Source: a virus
IMG/VR virus record: IMGVR_UViG_3300008267_011718
Span: 1-59,312 of that record
Length of the DNA: 59,312 nucleotides
Strand: one strand, 5' to 3'
Part shown: positions 38,010 through 45,960 of the stretch, in pieces
Layout of the letters: each line of letters starts with the position of its first letter
How positions within the stretch are numbered: the first letter of the stretch is position 1
The notes under the pieces: model-generated
The model's input: only the letters and a program-made list of their open reading frames with translations
The model's database searches: none
What the model was told of the DNA's origin: nothing
Position numbers and translations under genes: made by a program

Positions 38010-38703
38010 TTTCACTTTTTATATATTTAATTTGTCCGTCGTTCCACTCTATTTTAAATTCTTCATATTTATTTTTAAATCTTTTTAGATTACTAACTAC
38101 TTGTTTTGTATTTAAGCCTGTTATTTCTCTTATGTAAAGATAAATAGCTTTCTTATTAAAAATTTCTATATTGTCTTTTTCACTAAATAATATTTGTATA
38201 GCTTTATAAACTTTGGCTTCATTGCTTTTCATTTTCTTATTTTCCCAATTAGCCATATCTTTTTTTAAAGCCAACCAAAATTCAATTTTTTCTCTTTCTT
38301 CAATATACGTATCTTCATAAATTAATTCATCTGTTTCACCAGACACAAGGAGATCTTCAAGATAAACTTCCTTACGATTACTATTTTTTTTCACTTTATG
38401 TATAAACCAATTTTTGGTTATTACAGAAAAATAGGAAAACGCTTTAGAGCCTTTGGAAGAATCATATTTGTCTAAAATTGTTGTCAACCAAACCTTACAT
38501 TCACTTTTTAAATCATCAATATTAGGCAGTGTGTTAAATTTATAAGTAAATACTATTTTATCAACCATTTCGTCAAAAGCTGGCTGAATTAACGTCTCAT
38601 ATAGCTCGTTTTTTCTTTTATGGTCTAATATTGTTGAATATTCTAAAATCGCATTTTCATGCAATTTTGTAAAATATTGATCTTTTTCTTTGTTATCGCT
38701 CAA
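37999..38703 (-). CDS. Late transcription sigma factor, T4 gp55-like
   Basis: Residues 31-106 form a divergent sigma region 2. NELYETLIQPAFDEMVDKIV, then TYKFNTLPNIDDLKSECKVW and KAFSYFSVITKNWFIHKVKK match the layout of T4 gp55 and its relatives, the small sigma factors that direct host RNA polymerase to late promoters. The 234-residue length is a little above T4 gp55 (185). The gene sits between the glycan cassette and the tail operon, where a late regulator would naturally act on structural genes. T4 gp55 works with the sliding clamp and gp33, which are not in this window. Assignment is by motif pattern; I found no clear TATAAATA late box in a sensible position. Confidence 0.8.
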   Translation of the reverse strand: MSDNKEKDQYFTKLHENAILEYSTILDHKRKNELYETLIQPAFDEMVDKIVFTYKFNTLPNIDDLKSECKVWLTTILDKYDSSKGSKAFSYFSVITKNWFIHKVKKNSNRKEVYLEDLLVSGETDELIYEDTYIEEREKIEFWLALKKDMANWENKKMKSNEAKVYKAIQILFSEKDNIEIFNKKAIYLYIREITGLNTKQVVSNLKRFKNKYEEFKIEWNDGQIKYIKSENEK

Positions 38704-38980
38704 TTTCTTCTTGACCTTCTTTTTCTATGATAGTATTTTTATATGCCTTACAAGCCTCTATAACTATTTTTGTATTAGCTATTGCTGCTTTTATTGTATC
38801 GTCGCCATAATATTCTTGTAGTTCATAAACATTTTCAAGACCAGAACTATATTCATTTAAAAGTTCTTGTAGTTGATCAATATTATCTACACCATAAGAG
38901 AGCTTTTGTACTATTTTTCTAATGTACCATATTAGAACACCATTAAATATTAGTGATAAGAGCAGTAAGAATTCAATCAT
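38693..38980 (-). CDS. Small membrane-anchored protein
   Basis: This 95-residue protein begins with an N-terminal hydrophobic segment (residues 3-19, FLLLLSLIFNGVLIWYI) followed by a basic stretch (RK), so it is probably a single-pass inner membrane protein with its C-terminal domain in the cytoplasm. The soluble part is helical and ends in an acidic, Glu-rich tail. I do not recognise the family. It overlaps the zinc-ribbon gene by one base (TAATG-type junction) and the sigma gene by 11 bases. Function is unknown. Confidence 0.68.
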   Translation of the reverse strand: MIEFLLLLSLIFNGVLIWYIRKIVQKLSYGVDNIDQLQELLNEYSSGLENVYELQEYYGDDTIKAAIANTKIVIEACKAYKNTIIEKEGQEEIER

Positions 38981-39237
38981 TATTTATAGTCTCTTTTCTT
39001 TAAAGCTTCTTGCTGATCTAAAAGAAGTTTTCTATTATCTTCTATTGCTTTTTCAACACGTTCGCCAGCTAAATCTCTATCAGACTTTTGTTTATTATAA
39101 GACGTTAAAAGAGAAGGCACTTTCTCTAAAGTATCTTTACCGCTGCAATGTTCACAATCATGCAACTGCTCTGTTATACTATGCATAGTTTTGAACTTTT
39201 TTTCACAAAACTTGCATTTGTATTCATACATAGGCAT
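38980..39237 (-). CDS. FmdB-type zinc ribbon protein
   Basis: The first 35 residues (MPMYEYKCKFCEKKFKTMHS with C8 and C11, then CEHC with C28 and C31) form the FmdB/CxxC zinc ribbon found in small bacterial and phage proteins often described as putative regulators. The rest of the 85 residues is a charged helix (residues 50-85). Phages often carry such genes near late regulators; here the gp55-like sigma lies two genes downstream. The ATG at 39237 follows the previous stop by four bases. Zinc binding is supported by the four cysteines; a nucleic-acid role is a family-level inference. Confidence 0.8.
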   Translation of the reverse strand: MPMYEYKCKFCEKKFKTMHSITEQLHDCEHCSGKDTLEKVPSLLTSYNKQKSDRDLAGERVEKAIEDNRKLLLDQQEALKKRDYK

Positions 39238-39241
39238 GCTT

Positions 39242-39424
39242 TTATTCCTCTACTGGTTGATCACTAAACAATATTTGCTTTGGAGGATTAGTAACAACTA
39301 ATTCTTCATTTGGATCTTGTATAAACTCAAAGCCTTTTAGTACTGGAACAATATCTGCTTGTTCCATCAAAGACTTTTGTAAGGCTACCATTACACAACT
39401 AAGAGCTTGATCTGATAATTTCAT
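39242..39424 (-). CDS. Small hypothetical protein, start set by overlap and RBS
   Basis: The ATG at 39424 overlaps the cytidylyltransferase stop (ATGA) and has a GGAG ribosome binding site seven bases upstream, so I prefer it to an in-frame start nine codons earlier. The 60-residue product (MKLSDQALSCVMVALQKSLM ... SDQPVEE) is acidic in its second half. It resembles nothing I can name. It lies between the glycan cassette and the zinc ribbon gene. Confidence 0.65.
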   Translation of the reverse strand: MKLSDQALSCVMVALQKSLMEQADIVPVLKGFEFIQDPNEELVVTNPPKQILFSDQPVEE

Positions 39425-39843
39425 TTGTTTTCTCCATGCATGCTTTCGCATATTAATTTTTTATATTTTGTAGTTGACCAGCCATGAGATCTATCAAGGT
39501 ATTTTATTTGTTTAGTAAGCTCTTGGCCTGTCGCATACTTATTTTTATAATCATCACCTAAAATTCTAACATCTATTTTATTATTTTTTAATATTTCTTC
39601 TAAATCTTTTTCTGTTGTATATCTTAAAACCTCATTAATGTACTTAATTGATAATAATATTTCTTCTCTTTCTTCAAAAGTTAATATTGGCTTACATTTT
39701 TCAGGCCTTTCAACAGTTGGATCTGTTTGTAGAGCTACAATTAGATAATCACAATATTCTTTTGCTTGCTTAAACATTGCAATATAGCCTGGATGTATAA
39801 CATCAAAAGATCCAGCTATAATACCTATTTTAACTTCTATCAT
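39421..39843 (-). CDS. Cytidylyltransferase-like nucleotidyltransferase (TagD/RfaE type)
   Basis: A 140-residue nucleotidylyltransferase of the HxGH superfamily. GSFDVIHPGY (11-20) is the nucleotide-binding motif and RSHGWSTTKY is the C-terminal substrate loop (TagD has RTEGISTT). Relatives make CDP-glycerol (TagD) or ADP-heptose precursors (RfaE C-terminal domain). The fourth motif position is Tyr (HPGY) instead of the usual His. The gene overlaps the UDP-glucose dehydrogenase by 14 bases at the end of the glycan run, so it probably activates a small sugar or polyol phosphate for the cassette. The substrate cannot be read from the sequence. Confidence 0.78.
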   Translation of the reverse strand: MIEVKIGIIAGSFDVIHPGYIAMFKQAKEYCDYLIVALQTDPTVERPEKCKPILTFEEREEILLSIKYINEVLRYTTEKDLEEILKNNKIDVRILGDDYKNKYATGQELTKQIKYLDRSHGWSTTKYKKLICESMHGENK

Positions 39844-40660
39844 CTACCGCCGACCTACTGTTAGACCAATCCCAATTTTTTCTTATTTCTTTATTATATT
39901 TCCAGACATCTTCAAAAATTTTTGTGTTTAATTCGTTTTGTCTCATCGTATTTATCAAGGCGTTGATATCTTTTGGAAAGCATGTACCTCCAAAGCCTCT
40001 ATCGCCATCTGGGCCTGGCACTTTTGTATGAGAGGTACCGATACGGCTATCGCTAGTTATACCTTTAATAACATTTTCATAAGATGCATCAATTTTATTG
40101 CACATATCATAAACAAGATTGAAATATGCAACCTTAACAGCTAAAAATGTATTAGAGAAGTATTTAATAGCTTCTGACTCGTCAGAAGTAGTTAGCAAAT
40201 TTTTTGTATTTGGTAATATAGTTTCTAAAAATTCAGCAACAACGATTACATCTTTTATATCACCCCCTACTACATTTCTTTCTGCTTTTTTAAAATCTTC
40301 AACTGCATTTGCAGCTGTTAGGAATTCTGGATTGTGTACAATGCGTAAATCTTTACGCATTTCCTGTATGCGCTTTGTTGTTCCAATTGGCACTGTTGAT
40401 TTGATTATAAAAATTCCATTTAACCAGACAGGTAGTGATTTAAAAAAACCTTCAAGTATAGATAAATTACATTCTCCACCCTCGGCACTTTTCATTGGAG
40501 TAGGCAAACAAACAAATATTAAATCACAACTAACAGTATCGGAAAATGTATTTAATGATCTATTTTCATCTTTATCAAAAACAAAAGTATCATATTTTTC
40601 TTTTATATTTTGATAAACTGCGTTTCCAACAAAACCATTTCCTATGATTCCAATTTTCAT
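39830..40660 (-). CDS. Short UDP-glucose/GDP-mannose dehydrogenase
   Basis: NAD-dependent sugar-nucleotide 6-dehydrogenase. The Rossmann opening (MKIGIIGNGFVGNAV), the STVPIGTT segment, the conserved FLAVKVAYFN (K175) and the catalytic GFGGTCFPKD loop (C227, K230) are all present. It would oxidise the C6 alcohol of a UDP- or GDP-hexose to a uronic acid. It is only 276 residues, where family members usually exceed 380, because the C-terminal nucleotide-binding domain is absent. The protein ends KNWDWSNSRSAVDDRS, and the downstream frames encode the cytidylyltransferase, so no missing domain is hidden. It may be a reduced phage form or need a partner. Confidence 0.83.
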   Translation of the reverse strand: MKIGIIGNGFVGNAVYQNIKEKYDTFVFDKDENRSLNTFSDTVSCDLIFVCLPTPMKSAEGGECNLSILEGFFKSLPVWLNGIFIIKSTVPIGTTKRIQEMRKDLRIVHNPEFLTAANAVEDFKKAERNVVGGDIKDVIVVAEFLETILPNTKNLLTTSDESEAIKYFSNTFLAVKVAYFNLVYDMCNKIDASYENVIKGITSDSRIGTSHTKVPGPDGDRGFGGTCFPKDINALINTMRQNELNTKIFEDVWKYNKEIRKNWDWSNSRSAVDDRS

Positions 40661-40661
40661 C

Positions 40662-41594
40662 TTATTTCCTTAAAGCTTCTAAAATTAAATCAATCCTATT
40701 TTTTACTAAATGATTTTCTGTTACTTTTTTATAGAGATTATTTGCTAATTTATTTCTGTATTCTTCATCGTGTAAAAGTTTATTTATCTTACTAATACAC
40801 TCTGTTTCATTACTATAATAACAGATATCTTCATCTTCTTTAAATAAATCATATATACCAGTTTCTTTTGATATTCTGTTAGTTATAACTGCGTTCTTAC
40901 AACCACCACCCTCAAAGATTCTTCTAGTTATCTCATCCCATCTAGCATATTGAAAAACGACAGTTCCTGAGTTGTAAAAAGCATTGTTTTCTTCATTTTG
41001 TATTCTTTTATTTAAGAATTTTTTATTTAAGAATTTTGGTAATATATTTGTATATGGTGGTCTATCACCACAAGTTGTTAAACAGATATTTTCTCTTGGA
41101 ACATCTTTATTATAATAAAAAATTGATTCATCACACCAATGAGTCATCCAAAAAGAATTATATCCTTTGGATTTATAAATATCATGACATCTTAGATCCG
41201 GTGTAAAAATAGCATCAACAAAATTTATTCTTTGTTGGTTATGAAGAAAAGTTTGAGGCTCATCGCCTAACTCAAGAAATAATTTTGTTTTTGTATTATT
41301 CTTTAAAGATTGTAATTCGCTATCAAATCTTTTAGAAGCTCCAGCATAAAAAAACAAAATTAAATCATATTGATTTGCTGTATCTTTTAAAGAAAAAAAA
41401 TTGTAGTTTAAAGGATCAGATAAATAATTTTGCTTTGTTTTATATTCTATTAATGCATCAAAATTACAAGTTTTTGTGTCTAAATAAAAACTATCAACTT
41501 TATTATTTGAATTGATGAACCCTTGTTCTATACCTTTAGGAGTTGACCATTCATTTTTATAAAAATCATACTGATAAACTATCGCTATATTCAT
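40662..41594 (-). CDS. CgeB-like glycosyltransferase
   Basis: A 310-residue protein with the layout of CgeB/Glyco_trans_1-type GT-B enzymes. It opens with a short alpha/beta N-terminal strand (MNIAIVYQYDFYK), has a central LFLELGDEPQTF segment, and ends with WDEITRRIFEGGGCKNAVIT, a loop that resembles the EAGGCGT-type donor site of this family. Such enzymes transfer sugars to polysaccharides or proteins. It overlaps the epimerase gene by 29 bases. Donor and acceptor are unknown. Confidence 0.7.
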   Translation of the reverse strand: MNIAIVYQYDFYKNEWSTPKGIEQGFINSNNKVDSFYLDTKTCNFDALIEYKTKQNYLSDPLNYNFFSLKDTANQYDLILFFYAGASKRFDSELQSLKNNTKTKLFLELGDEPQTFLHNQQRINFVDAIFTPDLRCHDIYKSKGYNSFWMTHWCDESIFYYNKDVPRENICLTTCGDRPPYTNILPKFLNKKFLNKRIQNEENNAFYNSGTVVFQYARWDEITRRIFEGGGCKNAVITNRISKETGIYDLFKEDEDICYYSNETECISKINKLLHDEEYRNKLANNLYKKVTENHLVKNRIDLILEALRK

Positions 41595-42477
41595 TCATAT
41601 AATCCTCTAGCTTTATTTTAGGTTGCCAGCCTAAAATATTTTTTGCTTTTGAAGCGTCTGCTAAAGTTACTCTTGATTCACCTACTCTTGGTGGGATAAA
41701 TTCATGTTCACCTTTCAACATCCTAACTAAATCTAAAACACTATGGTTTACTCCAGTGCCAATATTAAATATCTCTCCAAGACAATCTTTTTTGTCGCAA
41801 AAAGCCGCAAGTATATTGGCATCTACTACATCGTTAACATGCGTAAAATCTCTTCTTTGCTCACCATCGCCAACGACTGTCATTTTCTTACCTTCAAGTT
41901 TTTGCTTCTTAAATAGACCGATTACTGGAGCGTATTGTCCTTTTGTTGGTTGTCTTGGCCCGTATACATTAAAATATCTGAAAACAACTGTTTCTAAACC
42001 AAATAGTTTTGTGTACATTTGACATAGTTCCTCCCCCGCTGTCTTAGAGACTGAATACGGGTTTAGACAATCTTTTGTCATTGTCTCTATAAGAGGTGGC
42101 TCGTTTTTTAATCCATAGGCTGAAGATGTTGATGAGTAGATAACTCTTTTTACTCCACATTCTCTTGCCGCTTGTAAAACGTTACAAGTACCTACAGCAT
42201 TTACAATAACTGCCTTTATCGGATTTAATATGGCTGGTTGTATTCTTGCTTCCGCAGCGAGGTGAAAAACAATATCTACTTCGTACATTGCTTTTTTTAG
42301 TTCTTCATAATCACAAATGTCTAGATTATAATTTATTGTTTTTGGATTCCAATAAAATTGTTCATGCGCGTCAGATGATTCATTATCAACCACGACAACT
42401 TTATGGCCTTGCTTGACGAGATAATCAACAATATTTGATCCTATAAAACCAGCGCCACCAGTAACTAAAAACTTCAT
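41566..42477 (-). CDS. NAD-dependent sugar-nucleotide epimerase (GalE-like)
   Basis: Extended short-chain dehydrogenase of 303 residues. It has a TGGAGFIGS dinucleotide motif at the start, DNESSD after the second strand, a YSSTSSAYG catalytic Ser region and NPYSVSK holding the Tyr-Lys pair. Closest in pattern to UDP-glucose 4-epimerase or UDP-glucuronate 4-epimerase. Together with the UDP-glucose dehydrogenase two genes downstream it could make UDP-galactose or UDP-galacturonate. The exact sugar is not decidable by eye. It abuts the Fcl gene with one base between. Confidence 0.85.
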   Translation of the reverse strand: MKFLVTGGAGFIGSNIVDYLVKQGHKVVVVDNESSDAHEQFYWNPKTINYNLDICDYEELKKAMYEVDIVFHLAAEARIQPAILNPIKAVIVNAVGTCNVLQAARECGVKRVIYSSTSSAYGLKNEPPLIETMTKDCLNPYSVSKTAGEELCQMYTKLFGLETVVFRYFNVYGPRQPTKGQYAPVIGLFKKQKLEGKKMTVVGDGEQRRDFTHVNDVVDANILAAFCDKKDCLGEIFNIGTGVNHSVLDLVRMLKGEHEFIPPRVGESRVTLADASKAKNILGWQPKIKLEDYMNEYSDSLSV

Positions 42478-42478
42478 A

Positions 42479-43405
42479 TCATACTCCTCTTATGTTTGGA
42501 TAATTTTGCTTAAACCAATCACAGGTTTTTTTTAGCCCTATTTCAACTGGCGTGTACATTTCATCACGCCAACCTAATTCAATAAATTTTTTATTTGAGC
42601 TGGGTTTTCTGACCTGGCCTTTTGGTTTACTTGTATCAAAAACAATTTCGCCTCTATAATCTAATTGTTTGCAAATTATTTCTATAATTTGTTTTAGCTT
42701 ATATTCTTTTATTGAGCCAATATTAATTGGGTTTTCCGACTTGTAATGCTCTAAAGAAAAAATTATAGCATTAGCTATGTCTTCCGCGTATGTGAATTCT
42801 CTATAAACTTCTCCATCGCCCCAAACTTCAAATGTTGGTTTGTTGTTTATTTTTGCTTCCCAAATTTTTCTTATAAGCGACGGAATTACGTGACCATTTT
42901 CTAGATCAAAATTATCATGTTCCCCATACATATTATTTGGTATCACTGATATGTATTCGTGTCCATATTGTTGATTTGCCGCTCTTAATTGAACATCTAC
43001 CATGCGCTTTGCATATGCATAACCAAAGTTTGAATCATGCGGTGGCCCATTATGTAATTGGTCTTCAGTAAGCGGATACGTTACATATTTTTCATCTGGA
43101 TATACACAGGTTGATAAACAACAAACTAATTTTGGTACTTTATATTTTATGCAAGCATCAATAATGTTATTATTTATCAACGAATTTTCAGAGTAGAAAT
43201 CTGATACTTTTTCAGTATTAGCTTTAACGCCACCGACTTTACCGGCTAAATGTATAACAGATTGAGGTCTAAAACTATAAAAATAATGAAATACCTCTTT
43301 CCTGTCTTTTAGGTCTATTGCTTCTTTTGTTGGATATCTTGCTTCAGGTAATATTTTTTTAAAAGCGTTTCCCAATAAACCATTACCACCAGTTACTAAT
43401 ATCAT
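42479..43405 (-). CDS. fcl: GDP-L-fucose synthase
   Basis: The 308-residue protein follows GDP-fucose synthase closely. It has a TGGNGLLGNA NADP-binding start, HLAGKVGGVKANTEK, CLSTCVYPD, a YAYAKR motif holding the catalytic Tyr and Lys (Y129, K133), VIPNNMYGEHDNFD, and a GDGEVYREFTY segment. The enzyme converts GDP-4-keto-6-deoxymannose into GDP-L-fucose by epimerisation and reduction. Its substrate would come from the Gmd enzyme at 54712..55692 in the same run, and a GT10 fucosyltransferase at 48227..49153 could use the product. The assignment is among the most secure in the cassette. Confidence 0.9.
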   Translation of the reverse strand: MILVTGGNGLLGNAFKKILPEARYPTKEAIDLKDRKEVFHYFYSFRPQSVIHLAGKVGGVKANTEKVSDFYSENSLINNNIIDACIKYKVPKLVCCLSTCVYPDEKYVTYPLTEDQLHNGPPHDSNFGYAYAKRMVDVQLRAANQQYGHEYISVIPNNMYGEHDNFDLENGHVIPSLIRKIWEAKINNKPTFEVWGDGEVYREFTYAEDIANAIIFSLEHYKSENPINIGSIKEYKLKQIIEIICKQLDYRGEIVFDTSKPKGQVRKPSSNKKFIELGWRDEMYTPVEIGLKKTCDWFKQNYPNIRGV

Positions 43406-44521
43406 TTAAACCTCATTTTCACAATATTTTAAAATTTTTTCAGATATGTAGTCTATTTCATCTTTTTTCAATGAAGGACTTGATGGTAATATTACTATTT
43501 CTTTTAATAAAATTTCAGCTTCTAGTTCTTTATCTTTATTAGAATATTTTTTTAAGTGTTCGTGATAAGACATTGGATAAAACATATTTCTTGTTTCTAT
43601 TCCGTTTTTTAGAAAAAAATCATTTGAATTTTGAAAATTTTTATTATTTAAAATTCTTATAGAAAACATCCATAAAGCATTTTCACAATTTTCTTCTTCA
43701 AATTGAAAAATTATTTTTCTATTATTTTTTAAATTTTTTTTGTATCTATTAAAAATTATTTTTTTCTTTTTTAATATTTCATCTTTTATTAGTAGCTGCC
43801 CATATAGAATAGCAGCTTGTATATTTGTCATTCTATAGTTGTAACCTAAAACATCGTGAATATATCTTGTTTTAGTTTGTCCTTGGCTGTGAGTTTTTTC
43901 TAGTTTTTCTAAAAGCTCTAAATCGTTTAATATTAAAGCGCCGCCCTCTCCACAAGTTATAGTTTTGTTACCATAAAAAGAAATAGAACTTGCTAAGCAT
44001 TCAGTTCCTGCAAAACTATTCTCATATTTACCAAGAAAACCTTCGCAATTATCTTCAATAACTAAATATTCTGGCAGTCTTCTCTTAATTTCTTTTGTGT
44101 TAATAATTCCACCTAAGTTATGAACAACCAAGATTGCAGTATCTTTAGCGCTTCTCTTATTACACTCTAAAATTATATCTTCTAGATCCATATTCCAAGT
44201 TTTTAAATTTGTTCTGACTGGGATTAAATTAATATTATCGCCATCAAACAGCATAGCATTCCAAGCAGCCACATAAACATTGCAGGGGACAATCAAATTT
44301 TTAATATTAGGATTCTTAAACTTTAAAGCTTTATAAATTAAATGAGTTGAAGTTGTACCATTATTTGTTAAAATATTAGATTTACAATCTAAAATATTGT
44401 TTAATAAATTTTTTGAACAATCTTTAAACTCACCTAAATTTGAAATCCAAGAAGAATCTAACGCTTGATGTGCGAATTTAATTGTTTTTTTTGGAAGATA
44501 TGGTTTATAAATTGGAATCAT
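43406..44521 (-). CDS. DegT/DnrJ/EryC1 sugar aminotransferase
   Basis: PLP-dependent aminotransferase of 371 residues. SFYGNKTITCGEGG carries the PLP lysine (K186) and VIEDNCEGFLG carries the cofactor Asp (D157, in place of the usual EDAAQA). The opening IPIYKPYLPKKTI and ISNLGEF match sugar aminotransferases such as perosamine synthase and PglE. It would replace a keto group with an amine on a nucleotide-linked sugar. A candidate substrate is GDP-4-keto-6-deoxymannose from Gmd, but another keto sugar is equally possible. Its gene abuts Fcl, so the two may form a branch point. Confidence 0.88.
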   Translation of the reverse strand: MIPIYKPYLPKKTIKFAHQALDSSWISNLGEFKDCSKNLLNNILDCKSNILTNNGTTSTHLIYKALKFKNPNIKNLIVPCNVYVAAWNAMLFDGDNINLIPVRTNLKTWNMDLEDIILECNKRSAKDTAILVVHNLGGIINTKEIKRRLPEYLVIEDNCEGFLGKYENSFAGTECLASSISFYGNKTITCGEGGALILNDLELLEKLEKTHSQGQTKTRYIHDVLGYNYRMTNIQAAILYGQLLIKDEILKKKKIIFNRYKKNLKNNRKIIFQFEEENCENALWMFSIRILNNKNFQNSNDFFLKNGIETRNMFYPMSYHEHLKKYSNKDKELEAEILLKEIVILPSSPSLKKDEIDYISEKILKYCENEV

Positions 44522-44830
44522 TTAGTATGTTTTATGCTTTCTTTGAATATACTTACCGCTATCAAGATCTTCTCCACTTGCGGCATCTTTAATCATTTGT
44601 ACGATTTTTATATCAATTTCATCAATAAGCTGATTTCGTTGAACATTAAGATCGCACGCCTTCTTAAGACATTCCCACAAGCGTATTGCGCCCTCTTCAT
44701 TTTGAAAATATTCTTTTTTATATTCTTCAAAAGTCATTTTTCTAATTTTATATAGCTCTTCCTGATTATTCCACATTTTTGTATCAGCTGTAAAAAGTTT
44801 GTCTACTAAGCTTCCTAATGTATCTGCCAT
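44522..44830 (-). CDS. Small protein resembling DUF4254
   Basis: A 102-residue helical protein. The pattern of W20-N-x-QEEL, a central LWECL and NVQRNQLIDEID (N62, R65, N66, D70, D73) recalls DUF4254, a small family often found in lipopolysaccharide and glycosyltransferase loci. It sits between the GNAT gene and the aminotransferase in the middle of the cassette, which fits that association. Normal DUF4254 proteins are longer, so this may be a compact form. Function is unknown for the family. Confidence 0.5.
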   Translation of the reverse strand: MADTLGSLVDKLFTADTKMWNNQEELYKIRKMTFEEYKKEYFQNEEGAIRLWECLKKACDLNVQRNQLIDEIDIKIVQMIKDAASGEDLDSGKYIQRKHKTY

Positions 44831-44831
44831 A

Positions 44832-45257
44832 TTATATTTTCCTTTTCATAAAAAAACTGTTTTCATTTTCTTGAAAAACTACAAAATTTTTCTTTTTATA
44901 TAAATTTATAGCCGGTATATTAGACTTATATACCGATAAAAATATTTCATTTATACCATAATTTTTAGCCGTATTTAAAGTTTCTTCTAATAATTTATCA
45001 CCAAGCTTTTTACCTATATAATTTTCTCCAATACAAATTCCAAACCAAACTTTTTCTGAATCTTTGTCTAAATGACTATATCCAGCTAATTCGTCATTAA
45101 AATATAATAAAAAAGTAGCTAAATGTTTTTCAATACATTCAAAGTTTCTTTTTTTAAAATAAGTAAAATTATTTACAGATGAGCCAGCTTTGAGCTCAAA
45201 AAAATTTTTAACTTCGCTTAAGTGTTCTTTTGGATGTATTTTTATAATTTTTATCAT
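44832..45257 (-). CDS. GNAT-family N-acetyltransferase
   Basis: The 141 residues fit the GNAT fold. The acetyl-CoA-binding loop is at about 80-90 (YIGKKLGDKLLEE, the R/Q-x2-G-x-G/A position), preceded by a WFGICIG strand, and the C-terminal part has SNIPAINLYKKKNF with the usual Asn and Tyr. Within a glycan cassette that also holds a sugar aminotransferase, acetylation of an amino sugar is a natural role, but GNAT enzymes are diverse and the substrate cannot be read. It abuts the GT9-like gene with no gap. Confidence 0.82.
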   Translation of the reverse strand: MIKIIKIHPKEHLSEVKNFFELKAGSSVNNFTYFKKRNFECIEKHLATFLLYFNDELAGYSHLDKDSEKVWFGICIGENYIGKKLGDKLLEETLNTAKNYGINEIFLSVYKSNIPAINLYKKKNFVVFQENENSFFMKRKI

Positions 45258-45947
45258 TTAAGTTAAAATCTCCCACTTTTTATTTAGCGAGCTATGATCT
45301 ATTATATTATTTCTTATATTTTTATGTAAAAATAATTTTTTAAAATTAATTGTATGCGTTAAGCAATCCAAAAGGCACAAAACACTACTTGACATACAGT
45401 GTATTTCTTCTGCGTTTTCAAATATTTTTATTAAATTAAAAAGATTTATACTTGGATCATTTTTTATTATTTTAAAATTAGATTGTATATCTATTTTATA
45501 TCCTCTTGATTCATCATCATGCACAAAGATATATTTTTCATTTTTTTCATTTAATTTATTAAATGCTTTTTCTTCTTCTTCTAAATTTCTTTGAAAATAA
45601 AAGCTTGTATATTTTTTTTCATAAGGTAGTTTAGCTATATCATAAAAAATTTGTGAACAACTCTTTTTGCCGTCATCAAATACATTCATCAAGTCATAAC
45701 CTATAATTAATTTTTCCCCTTGATGATACCGCAAAGAATGTACTGTTTCCCATCCGGTATCGTATCCAGTACTGATGACTTCAATTTTTTTATTATCTCT
45801 ATACATATATTTCATTATTTCAAGATAGCTGGGTTTACTATAGACTACCGTCTTATCGTACATACTTGCATAGTGTCTAACTATACCGTTACAGTCTATT
45901 ATGTCACCAAGACCTAAATGATGAAGGATAACTATGTTTTTTTCCAT
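45258..45947 (-). CDS. Candidate GT-B glycosyltransferase (GT9-like)
   Basis: A 229-residue protein with a heptosyltransferase-like look. It begins HHLGLGDIIDCNGIVRHYA (the GxGDxI opening of GT9) and has an EIHCMSSSVLCLLD segment near residue 185 that resembles the donor-binding region of GT-B enzymes. It is shorter than typical GT9 enzymes (about 320), so it may be reduced. Neighbours are the FkbM methyltransferase and the GNAT gene. Treat as a probable but unconfirmed glycosyltransferase. Confidence 0.58.
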   Translation of the reverse strand: MEKNIVILHHLGLGDIIDCNGIVRHYASMYDKTVVYSKPSYLEIMKYMYRDNKKIEVISTGYDTGWETVHSLRYHQGEKLIIGYDLMNVFDDGKKSCSQIFYDIAKLPYEKKYTSFYFQRNLEEEEKAFNKLNEKNEKYIFVHDDESRGYKIDIQSNFKIIKNDPSINLFNLIKIFENAEEIHCMSSSVLCLLDCLTHTINFKKLFLHKNIRNNIIDHSSLNKKWEILT

Positions 45948-45960
45948 TACACTTCCAATT

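Noticed and set aside
38981-38988. Exact TATAAATA on the minus strand, like a T4 late promoter
   Set aside because: It lies directly against the start codon of the 95-residue gene, encoding the last codons of the zinc ribbon protein (DYK stop). A promoter there would start inside the gene it should serve.
39830-40660. Truncation of the dehydrogenase as a frameshift
   Set aside because: The frames after its stop encode the cytidylyltransferase. I could not find the missing C-terminal domain in any frame, so a frameshift is not supported.
43406-44521. Naming the aminotransferase as GDP-perosamine synthase
   Set aside because: Gmd supplies the right precursor, but Fcl uses the same one and DegT-family substrates cannot be told apart by eye, so only the family is given.
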